A stretch of 7,378 nucleotides of DNA, from NCBI GenBank assembly GCA_014730285.1, contig WJIM01000428.1, forward strand, positions 1 through 7,378, written 5' to 3'. The translations under genes were made by a program, and so were the position numbers. The stretch is from Candidatus Zixiibacteriota bacterium. GTDB lineage: Bacteria > Zixibacteria > MSB-5A5 > JAABVY01. The first letter of the stretch is position 1; each line of letters begins with the position of its first letter. Positions 1 to 5,844 of the stretch are shown piece after piece. A model generated the notes under the pieces. The model was not told the DNA's origin, did no database searches, and saw nothing but the letters and a program-made list of their open reading frames with translations.

Positions 1-396
1 GTCCTTCACCAGGTAATCCTGTCCGCCGCTGTTCAGAAATTGCTGAATCAGCTCATGATCGTTATGCCCCGTTAGCGCCAGAATCGGGATTGCAGGGGCC
101 ACAGATGAAATCTGCAGGAAAGTGTTAATCCCATGCGAATCGGGAAGATGTAAATCCAGCAGAACGACATCTATGTGTTTATCGCAGAGTATCTGCCTGG
201 CAGCTTTGAGGCAGTCTTCATGAATTATTTTAAATTCCGGGGTTGAAGATGTCCGCAACATCTTCTCAATCAATCTGGCATCGCCGGGATTATCTTCGAC
301 AAGCAAAACCTCTATACCCTTAACAGCGCCGTGATCACTCACCCTTTTTAAAAATGGTTCTTTGTCATTTTTTGTTTTATTTGTTCTTTGTACCAT
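1..396 (-). CDS. Receiver-domain (REC) response regulator, C-terminus cut off by window edge
   Basis: This is an N-terminal fragment of 132 codons with no stop before the left edge. After a basic, hydrophilic lead of about 27 residues it holds a nearly complete CheY-like receiver. The acidic pair is E34/D35 in VEDNPGD, the phosphoacceptor is D81 in LLDLHLPDSHG, the switch threonine is T109 in LALTGH, and the conserved lysine is K131 in YLVKD. It should accept phosphate from a histidine kinase in the cytoplasm, most likely the one encoded upstream in the same operon. I chose the ATG at 394-396 because GGGGGAG lies 8 bases upstream; the alternative GTG at 340-342 would sit right before the domain but has a weaker ribosome site. 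The gap to the preceding regulator gene is only 28 bases, which supports co-transcription. In this family the receiver is often followed by a PAS, GGDEF or kinase module. What follows here lies outside the window, so the output is unknown. Confidence 0.88.
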   Translation of the reverse strand, partial: MVQRTNKTKNDKEPFLKRVSDHGAVKGIEVLLVEDNPGDARLIEKMLRTSSTPEFKIIHEDCLKAARQILCDKHIDVVLLDLHLPDSHGINTFLQISSVAPAIPILALTGHNDHELIQQFLNSGGQDYLVKD

Positions 397-404
397 AAAG
401 AAAA

Positions 405-411
405 CTCCCCC
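405..411 (-). promoter_or_regulatory. Ribosome binding site for the partial receiver gene
   Basis: The minus strand reads GGGGGAG followed by an 8-base spacer before ATG. This decides the start at 396 over the in-frame GTG 54 bases further in. Confidence 0.6.
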
Positions 412-424
412 GCTTCGGCATATA

Positions 425-886
425 TTACTCCCGCTCGGCGGCCTTGTTCGGCAGTCTCACGATACTAAGCCAAAAATTTTCAATCATCCTTACGGCATTG
501 ATAAAATCATCCAGATCCACCGGCTTGGTGATGTAGCAATTGGCATGCAGCCCATAAGCCTTCAGAATATCCTGCTCATTTTGAGATGTTGTCAGCACAA
601 TCACAGGGATTCTCTTGAGGTCTTCATCTTTCTTTATATCTCGAAGTACCTCACGTCCATCAACCTTGGGCAGGTTAAGGTCGAGCAATATCATATCGGG
701 CACCATCGCATCCTTGAACTTCCCGCGCTGATGCAGTATATCCAGAGCTTCAAGCCCGTCCTGCGCGACCACCAGGTTGTTGGCCACTTTTCCTATCTTT
801 AACGCTTCTTCAGTCAGGCGGACATCCCCAGGGTTGTCTTCAACCAAGAGGACATCTATCGGCCTTAAATCTTTTATGATTGACAT
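425..886 (-). CDS. Single-domain response regulator, CheY-like (Rcp1 type)
   Basis: This is a complete 153-residue protein made of a single receiver domain with no output domain. The acidic pocket is E16/D17 in LLVEDNPGDVRL, the phosphoacceptor is D69 in MILLDLNLPKVDG, the switch residues are T99/T100 in VLTTS, and the conserved lysine is K121 in ITKPVDLDDF. The NPGDVRLTEEALK opening, the long insertion before the phosphorylation site and the TKPVDLDDF end are typical of the Rcp1 family, small regulators that pair with phytochrome-like and other multi-PAS kinases carrying a SHDLQEPLR histidine box. The start codon lies inside the 3' end of the kinase gene (13-base overlap) with AAGGAG 5 bases upstream, so translation is probably coupled to the kinase. 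I infer that it is the direct phosphate acceptor of that kinase. Its downstream partner cannot be told from sequence; such proteins may relay phosphate or bind target proteins. Confidence 0.95.
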   Translation of the reverse strand: MSIIKDLRPIDVLLVEDNPGDVRLTEEALKIGKVANNLVVAQDGLEALDILHQRGKFKDAMVPDMILLDLNLPKVDGREVLRDIKKDEDLKRIPVIVLTTSQNEQDILKAYGLHANCYITKPVDLDDFINAVRMIENFWLSIVRLPNKAAERE

Positions 887-3800
887 GTATTCTCCTTCTC
901 CTCAATAGAGGATGCATTTGTGTTCTGGGCATTATCTTCGGTAGCCATGGGAATAGTGAAGTAGAATCGGGACCCTTCTCCAAGGCTTGATTCGACCCAT
1001 AACCGGCCTCCATGGCGATTTACTATTTTCTTGCAAACCGATAGACCTATTCCGCTGCCGGCATAGCTGGACTTGCCATGCAGGCGTCGGAAGATTATAA
1101 AGATTTGGTCAAAATACTTTGGATCGACTCCAATACCATTATCTTCGACCGAAAATATCCAATCACCATCAGATTTCTCGGCGACAATATTTATTTGAGG
1201 TGTCCTCTCACAATACTTAATTGCATTTGAAATGAGGTTTTGAAACAATTGTGCGATCTGTGCCGAGTCGGCAATAATAGTCGGAAGCTTGTCGCACTGG
1301 ATTTCAGCATCGCTGTCTTGAATCAAATTCCGCAGGTCAGTCAATACCCCATGCATAACCCGGTTGCAGTCCACCGGTTTAAATTCCTTGCCACGGGTAC
1401 CGACCCGGGAAAAAGTAAGAAGATCGTTTATCATCTGTTTCATTCTGTTCGCCCCGTCTACTGCATAGGCAATGAATTCATCAGCGTCATTATCCAAACG
1501 GCCCTCATACCTCTTCTGAAGCAGCTGTACAAAGCTTCCCACCATGCGCAACGGCTCCTGCAAATCATGCGATGCCACATAGGCAAACTGCTCAAGCTCT
1601 TCGTTCGATTGGTTCAATCGTTCCAGTGTTAATTCCAATTCCTTTCGCGAATTGATTTTCTCGGTAACATCAAGGCAAATGCCGACTGTCAATGTGGGTT
1701 TCCCCTGCATATCCTTCATTGTCAGGGACTGGGTTTGAATATAGAGCTCAGTGTTTTCATCCCTGACAACACGGTACACAATGTCGCAATCGGACCTTCC
1801 CCCTATAGTATCATCAAGCGCCTTTTTGGCATCCATTCTGTCCGCAGGATGAATCTTCCCCAGCCAGCTCTCATAAGTGCTATCGAAATCGCCATCAGGG
1901 ATGCCGATCATGTTTTCCATGCGCCTGTCCCATCTGATTTCCCGGCTTTCTCTATCCCAGAACCAGATACCGGCCTGTTGCGCGTCGAGAGCCAGCTTGA
2001 GGCGCTGTTCGCTTAACTTGAGCTCTGTGATATCGGAAGCCAGCTCAAAGCGAACCTGTTTACCGTTAATCCAGGTCACCGCTTTGTCGGAACACCTGTA
2101 CCATTTGCCAGTAACCTCATTCCGGACTTCCCAGACATGGGTTTTACCTGACTTCCGGCCGAAAATCTTGTTGTTCGTGCAAAATTCGCAGGGTTCACTC
2201 TTGCCATAAATCACTTCATGGCATTTCCTGCCCACAGCCTCTTCGCTAAATGTCTTTTTAAAAGCATCATTTACGTGCAATAATCTATATGTCTCAGGAT
2301 CGGCTATGTAGATTATATCTTCCACACCGTCAAAGACAGCACTTAATGTTTCACGTTCTATTTGAATAGCCCGTTCCGCCTCCTTGCGATTACTTATATC
2401 CTCTATAATCGAGATAAAATACAAGGGTTTTCCAGCGATATCACGCACCAGGCTGATAGAAAGATTTACCCAAATCGAATCATCCTGCTTGCTTATGAAC
2501 CTTTTCTCCATGGAATGAGTATTAATTTCACCGTTAAGCATTTGATTCACATATTCCATTTCCGTTTTCAAATCCTGCGGGTGGCTTATGGCCAGGAAGG
2601 TCTTGGACAGCAATTCATTCTTCGAATACCCCACGATTTCGCAAAACCGCTCATTCACGTCCAACCAACTGCCGTCCGGGGCCACTCTTGCAACTCCGAT
2701 GGCCGCCCGCTCAAACACCGAGCGAAACAGCATTTCGCTCTCCTTCATCTGCTCCTGGGAATTTTTCCAGCCAGTGATGTCTCTTCCGTTGATTACAAAT
2801 CCCTTAATCTCGCTCTCATTCACGGAATACGGATAGAAGCTGAAACTTATAAAGCGCTTACCCTTATCGGGAAATTCGAGCCATTCCTGATATTCGGTGC
2901 TTTCACCTTGCATGCATTTGGAGGCATGCGGTTTAATTGTGCGTTCAAAGTAGTCTTTTCCGAAAACTTCCAGGGCGGTCTTATTCAGAATGTTCCCGGA
3001 GCCGAGGCCGAAAGCCTTCAAATAGGAGGGATTTGCGGTTTTGAATACATAGTTTTTATCCAGCAGGGCAAGCATATCGGAAGCGCTGGATACGATGTAT
3101 TCGTATTGCTTCAAAGACTCCTCTGTGGCCTGCCTGATAGAAATTTCCTTTTCAAGCTCATCCCGTGAGGCGGTAATCCGTTTTAGATTTTTGGCCATAA
3201 TGTCAAAGGACTTCGATAGCTGTCCAATTTCATCGTTTCTTTCGATTCCTGTTCTGTGATCTAGAAGTCCCTGGCCGATCAAGCGTGCACTGCCGGTGAG
3301 CCGTTGGATCGGATCTGTAATTCGACGGGCAATCATGAATGCCGGAAAAAGAGCGACAAGGCATGTAATTGCAAGCAGCGTCAGGATAGAATACTTTAGT
3401 TTATTCGTTGCAGAAAACGCCTCCTCGACTTCAATCTCTTCAACAATCGCCATCGGGATTCCGGCCACTGAAATGTTATTGTGGAATCCCAGTACAGTTT
3501 TGCCATTTGGGCCGCTATAAATAGAAATCCCATTCTCCTGGCTGTGCGAGAATTCGGAATTATCTTCCACATGATTTCTATGCCAATTCAAGGTCTTCTC
3601 GGTAATGATCGTATCCCTCAGCATCACGTTTTTATCATCCAGTACCAGACGTGACCGGGTTCTTAAATCCTTTCCGAGTAAATAACTTTTATGCTTGTCG
3701 GAAAGGCGGGTCCGATGCATAATTGAGTCAATACGATCGATTCCCAGCTGGACCGCCAAGAAGCCGGCCGGCCTGCCAGACTCATCATCAATTCTTGAAA

Positions 3801-4470
3801 CCAGAAAACCTGCCGGTTTACCACCAGAGGGTTCATAGAGTTCATAATCAGAAAAGATCGTTTGCCCGCTGCTCCGGGCTTTCCGCAGTGCATAAGCAAA
3901 ATGCGTTTGCTTGAATTCTCCATGCAGTAGGTTGACGCCCAGGTCTCTTTCCCCGGTTACGGTAAATAAAATATTGCCGTCCACATCTATCAGAAATACG
4001 TCATAAAATCCCCAGGCTTCTTTCCAGGCCTTTAAATCGTTCGCCTGCCCTGCACACATTTTTTTCCAGCGATCGCTGTTCACAAAATCTCCCAGGGATT
4101 TATTCCCTTCCCTGTAGAAATGCCTGAGGTTTTCAAGAAACGATGCGTTGGAATGAACTTTAACCTGTTGGTTCAAAGAGATTATTATTTGGGAGAAATA
4201 CTGCTCGATTATTCTCGATTTAAGGTTTGAAGTGGCAATGAATTGCTCCTCAAAGTTCTGATGAAGAATCTCGCGCGCGTTTTGATAGCTCAGGATCCCG
4301 ACAATCGTGATCGGTATAAGCGTCATAAACAAAAGCCAAATCAGGATTGTTCTTCCAAGCCCCGATAGCAGAAACGGCCTGACTCCCGCCATACCCACTA
4401 TATTTAATTTATTTTTGAATTTACCAAGCAATTCTAAGACCCCATTTTTAATGAAGATTGCCGACGGCAA
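874..4470 (-). CDS. Membrane sensor histidine kinase with Cache-like sensor, HAMP, four PAS domains, HisKA and HATPase
   Basis: This 1198-residue kinase has a transmembrane helix at about 41-61, an extracytoplasmic domain at about 62-357 that resembles a double Cache ligand-binding region, and a second helix at about 359-380. A HAMP linker follows at about 380-433 (RRITDPIQRL, NDEIGQLSKSFD), then four PAS domains at about 454-570, 575-698, 700-818 and 822-940. The HisKA domain carries the phosphoacceptor H968 in ASHDLQEPLR. The ATPase domain shows the N box NLISNAIKY (1078-1086), DNGIG (1110-1114) and GSGIGLSVCKKIV (1138-1150), so it should be catalytically active. No receiver domain is attached; two receiver proteins are encoded directly downstream. 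PAS3 carries an unusual cysteine group (C750, C761, C764, C793). The start is a TTG with GGAG 7 bases upstream; a later ATG (residue 27) lacks a good ribosome site. The ligand is unknown. Confidence 0.94.
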   Translation of the reverse strand: MPSAIFIKNGVLELLGKFKNKLNIVGMAGVRPFLLSGLGRTILIWLLFMTLIPITIVGILSYQNAREILHQNFEEQFIATSNLKSRIIEQYFSQIIISLNQQVKVHSNASFLENLRHFYREGNKSLGDFVNSDRWKKMCAGQANDLKAWKEAWGFYDVFLIDVDGNILFTVTGERDLGVNLLHGEFKQTHFAYALRKARSSGQTIFSDYELYEPSGGKPAGFLVSRIDDESGRPAGFLAVQLGIDRIDSIMHRTRLSDKHKSYLLGKDLRTRSRLVLDDKNVMLRDTIITEKTLNWHRNHVEDNSEFSHSQENGISIYSGPNGKTVLGFHNNISVAGIPMAIVEEIEVEEAFSATNKLKYSILTLLAITCLVALFPAFMIARRITDPIQRLTGSARLIGQGLLDHRTGIERNDEIGQLSKSFDIMAKNLKRITASRDELEKEISIRQATEESLKQYEYIVSSASDMLALLDKNYVFKTANPSYLKAFGLGSGNILNKTALEVFGKDYFERTIKPHASKCMQGESTEYQEWLEFPDKGKRFISFSFYPYSVNESEIKGFVINGRDITGWKNSQEQMKESEMLFRSVFERAAIGVARVAPDGSWLDVNERFCEIVGYSKNELLSKTFLAISHPQDLKTEMEYVNQMLNGEINTHSMEKRFISKQDDSIWVNLSISLVRDIAGKPLYFISIIEDISNRKEAERAIQIERETLSAVFDGVEDIIYIADPETYRLLHVNDAFKKTFSEEAVGRKCHEVIYGKSEPCEFCTNNKIFGRKSGKTHVWEVRNEVTGKWYRCSDKAVTWINGKQVRFELASDITELKLSEQRLKLALDAQQAGIWFWDRESREIRWDRRMENMIGIPDGDFDSTYESWLGKIHPADRMDAKKALDDTIGGRSDCDIVYRVVRDENTELYIQTQSLTMKDMQGKPTLTVGICLDVTEKINSRKELELTLERLNQSNEELEQFAYVASHDLQEPLRMVGSFVQLLQKRYEGRLDNDADEFIAYAVDGANRMKQMINDLLTFSRVGTRGKEFKPVDCNRVMHGVLTDLRNLIQDSDAEIQCDKLPTIIADSAQIAQLFQNLISNAIKYCERTPQINIVAEKSDGDWIFSVEDNGIGVDPKYFDQIFIIFRRLHGKSSYAGSGIGLSVCKKIVNRHGGRLWVESSLGEGSRFYFTIPMATEDNAQNTNASSIEEKENTCQS
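892..897 (-). promoter_or_regulatory. Ribosome binding site of the CheY-like regulator, inside the kinase gene
   Basis: AAGGAG with a 5-base spacer precedes the ATG at 884-886, and a second GGAG follows just upstream at 898-901. The site lies within the last codons of the kinase, which fits translational coupling in the overlap. Confidence 0.65.
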
Positions 4471-4477
4471 TCTTCCG

Positions 4478-4481
4478 CTCC
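4478..4481 (-). promoter_or_regulatory. Ribosome binding site supporting a TTG start for the kinase
   Basis: GGAG lies 7 bases before the TTG at 4468-4470 on the minus strand. No in-frame ATG or GTG exists upstream before a stop near 4535. The internal GTG and ATG at residues 25 and 27 have no comparable site, so the rare start is the best choice. Confidence 0.5.
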
Positions 4482-4568
4482 AATTATTCTTCGCAGCTTT
4501 ATAAACTGCAGTATCATGTATGATTGCAGATAATCAGAATATCTTTATTGCCCCTGCTTTCCGCTATA

Positions 4569-4580
4569 TGTCAATTGACA
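4569..4580. promoter_or_regulatory. Perfect 12-base palindrome upstream of the kinase, possible operator
   Basis: TGTCAATTGACA is a perfect palindrome about 100 bases upstream of the kinase start. About 36 bases further upstream (near 4616-4632) a looser pair of the same half-sites, TGAC...GTCA, occurs. Each half of the palindrome also reads as a consensus TTGACA -35 box on one strand. A role as a regulator binding site is inference only. Confidence 0.25.
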
Positions 4581-4930
4581 GATTCAAATCGATATATTCA
4601 GACTGGATTCGTATTGACCATATGTAATTGTCATAGAATCCAAAATCAGTAGGTTTTCATCTCAGATGTCAGTTCCCTTTTTGTATTATCGGAGAATGCA
4701 TAGAAACATTCACCCTTTATAGAAAATTAGCTTAAAGCGCCGAGATGTATTCTCTTAAATTCAATAAATTTGTGTTGATTTGCAATCTATTACTGAATAA
4801 GTACTGATTTTTCAAGGAGTTTTAGATTATAGTACTTTTGATCTCTTTTAAATTATTTTAAGGTGTTTTGAATCCGGATGATCCAGAAATGGTCCCAAAC
4901 GGAAAAATTTCTTATATCAAAAAATGGCCG

Positions 4931-4969
4931 AAAAAAATTGTGCCTGTCAAGTCTTCTCTTAACAGGCAC
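4931..4969 (-). terminator. Intrinsic terminator of the tRNA-Glu transcript
   Basis: On the minus strand, starting ten bases after the encoded CCA, GTGCCTGTTAAG pairs with CTTGACAGGCAC around a six-base loop. The 12-pair stem contains one U-G wobble that would be a C-A mismatch on the other strand, so the fold favours the tRNA direction. Two A's and then seven T's follow. This is a textbook rho-independent terminator. Confidence 0.9.
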
Positions 4970-4978
4970 TTACATATT

Positions 4979-5054
4979 TGGTAGCCCTACGGGGAATCGA
5001 ACCCCGGTTTGATGGCTGAGAACCACCCGTCCTAGTCCACTAGACGATAGGGCC
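4979..5054 (-). tRNA. tRNA-Glu (anticodon CTC), CCA end encoded
   Basis: The minus strand folds as a complete 76-base cloverleaf. The acceptor arms GGCCCTA and TAGGGCT pair with a G-U pair at position 1-72. The anticodon stem GGTGG/CCATC encloses the loop TTCTCAG, which gives anticodon CTC and reads GAG codons. The T arm is CGGGG/CCCCG with loop TTCGATT. The discriminator base is A and the CCA end is present in the DNA (4979-4981). The gene stands alone between its own promoter and an intrinsic terminator. The CTC isoacceptor normally supplements a TTC tRNA-Glu encoded elsewhere. Confidence 0.95.
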
Positions 5055-5079
5055 GAACTATGTCAATTTTGTCTGCAAC

Positions 5080-5107
5080 ATTATATACGAAATCAGAAAT
5101 TATGCAA
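5080..5107 (-). promoter_or_regulatory. Sigma70-type promoter of the tRNA-Glu gene
   Basis: The minus strand has a perfect -10 box TATAAT (5080-5085), a 16-base spacer, and a weak -35 box TTGCAT (5102-5107). Transcription would start near 5073, leaving a leader of about 19 bases before the mature tRNA end, which is typical for a tRNA gene. Confidence 0.65.
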
Positions 5108-5195
5108 ACGGATTTTCCTGCAATTTTTCGATTTTGCAGACGATTCCAACAATGATTTTCCATTATAGTTCCGGCTTTTGCCCTGCCTAAATAGC

Positions 5196-5224
5196 TTGCC
5201 CGGAATTAATTCTCATGATATATT
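5196..5224 (+). promoter_or_regulatory. Sigma70-type promoter of the LeuD-type gene
   Basis: TTGCCC (5196-5201), an exact 17-base spacer and TATATT (5219-5224) form a plausible promoter. The predicted start near 5231 leaves a leader of about 20 bases, just enough for the strong ribosome site AAGGAGG at 5237-5243, which is 8 bases before the ATG. No leucine leader peptide or T-box fits in so short a leader. Confidence 0.6.
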
Positions 5225-5251
5225 AATGGTTTAACCAAGGAGGATAATATT

Positions 5252-5749
5252 ATGGCGGCAATTAAAGGCAAGATTTACAAATACGGCAATGATATCAATA
5301 CCGATGTTATCTTTCCCGGCAAATACACATATACCGTGACCGATCCCCAGGAGATGGCGCAGCATGCCATGGAGGATCTCGATCCGGATTTCATCAAAAC
5401 TGTCGAGGACGGCGATATCGTTGTGGGCGGTACAAATTTCGGATGCGGCTCCTCGCGTGAGCAGGCGGTCAAATGCCTCAAATTCGCGGGAGTGGGGGCG
5501 GTGATCGCCAAAACCTTCGCACGTATATATTTCCGAAACCTGATAAATAACGGCGTGCCCGCAATTGTCCAGCCTGAACTGGTGGATAAAATCCAGAAGG
5601 GTGACAAACTCGAAATTGACCTCGAAAAGGGCAAAATCCAGTCCCCCTACGGCGAGTTCGCTTTCCCGGCCTACGCTCCCGAAATAATGGCCATCATGAA
5701 AGAGGGCGGCCTGATACCCTATACAAAAAAGAAACTGGGGACTGCGTAA
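5252..5749 (+). CDS. leuD: 3-isopropylmalate dehydratase small subunit (LeuD/HacB type, aconitase swivel domain)
   Basis: This 165-residue protein is the small subunit of an aconitase-family hydro-lyase, at the short length typical of the archaeal-type LeuD/HacB group. With a large [4Fe-4S] subunit, such proteins isomerise 2- to 3-isopropylmalate in leucine synthesis, or act on homologous substrates such as homocitrate. The hallmark GTNFGCGSSREQA lies at 60-72, preceded by the N-terminal NDINTDVIFPG (13-23), and IYFRNLINNGVP (92-103) follows. The active-site serine and arginine of the family fall in SSRE (67-70). The substrate-specificity loop after FPG reads KYTYTVTDP (24-32), unlike the YLRT-type loop of methanogen homoaconitase or the YLV-type loop of isopropylmalate enzymes as I remember them, so the exact substrate is uncertain. 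The large subunit is not next to it. The start is set by AAGGAGG 8 bases upstream. Confidence 0.87.
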   Translation: MAAIKGKIYKYGNDINTDVIFPGKYTYTVTDPQEMAQHAMEDLDPDFIKTVEDGDIVVGGTNFGCGSSREQAVKCLKFAGVGAVIAKTFARIYFRNLINNGVPAIVQPELVDKIQKGDKLEIDLEKGKIQSPYGEFAFPAYAPEIMAIMKEGGLIPYTKKKLGTA

Positions 5750-5756
5750 AGCCGGA

Positions 5757-5768
5757 TACATATATGTA
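5757..5768. repeat. 12-base AT palindrome after leuD
   Basis: TACATATATGTA is a perfect palindrome eight bases after the leuD stop. It directly abuts the first copy of the CAGG...CCTG element and may mark its border. It is short and AT-only in its core, so chance is possible. Confidence 0.3.
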
Positions 5769-5770
5769 GT

Positions 5771-5793
5771 ACAGGCTCCCCGCGAACCTGCCA
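5771..5793. repeat. Dispersed palindromic element, copy 1
   Basis: This 23-base stretch matches 6498-6520 at 21 of 23 positions. Its arms CAGGCTC and GAACCTG flank a five-base CCCGC loop. One arm position is a C-A mismatch on the plus strand but becomes a U-G pair in a minus-strand RNA. It lies in the gap between leuD and the methyltransferase and runs straight into two further hairpins. Confidence 0.65.
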
Positions 5794-5825
5794 ATCTTGA
5801 ATAGGCAGGACCACAGGGGTCCTGC
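5787..5825 (+). promoter_or_regulatory. Two overlapping, mutually exclusive hairpins between leuD and the methyltransferase
   Basis: CCTGCC (5787-5792) pairs perfectly with GGCAGG (5804-5809) across an 11-base loop. GCAGGACC (5805-5812) instead pairs perfectly with GGTCCTGC (5818-5825) across a five-base loop. The shared GCAGG means only one stem can form at a time. No U-tract follows, so it is not a standard terminator. It may be part of the repeat element, an RNA-processing or decay site, or a switch for the next gene, whose ATG is 19 bases further on. Confidence 0.4.
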
Positions 5826-5844
5826 GTTAAATCAGAATAGTCTA

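Larger units (their letters stand above)
4471..4930. other. AT-rich intergenic region without a recognised gene
   Basis: About 460 bases separate the kinase start from the tRNA terminator. I checked both strands for small genes with a ribosome site, tRNA-like folds and strong terminators and found none. Short open frames exist (for example 35 codons at 4520-4627, plus strand) but have no ribosome site. The region must contain the promoter of the kinase operon. A minus-strand TTGACA at 4569-4574 is a possible -35 box, but no good -10 box lies at the right distance. A minus-strand TATAAT is present near 4827-4832 without a good -35. Confidence 0.5.

Noticed and set aside
2362..3168. 268-codon plus-strand open frame inside the kinase gene
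   Set aside because: It is antisense to the PAS region of a clear kinase, shows no domain-like pattern, and is explained as a shadow of the real reading frame.
4520..4627. 35-codon plus-strand open frame in the gap upstream of the kinase
   Set aside because: It has an ATG but no ribosome site, no recognisable sequence, and overlaps the palindrome and presumed kinase promoter region.
4611..4639. Possible plus-strand promoter with TTGACC and TAGAAT
   Set aside because: The spacing is only 14 bases, and no plus-strand gene follows for over 600 bases.
4979..5054. tRNA gene as an integration site for a mobile element
   Set aside because: No integrase gene and no repeat of the tRNA 3' end was seen in the window.
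5071..5142. Distant inverted repeat GTCTGCAA / TTGCAGAC around the tRNA promoter
   Set aside because: The arms are only eight bases and lie 56 bases apart in AT-rich DNA; chance is likely and no function suggests itself.
5231..5794. 187-codon minus-strand open frame over leuD
   Set aside because: It is antisense to a well-supported LeuD with promoter and ribosome site, and its protein shows no recognisable motif.
5797..5844. Upstream TTG start for the methyltransferase adding 16 residues
   Set aside because: There is no ribosome site, the codons coincide with the two hairpins, and the methyltransferase fold starts properly at the ATG at 5845.
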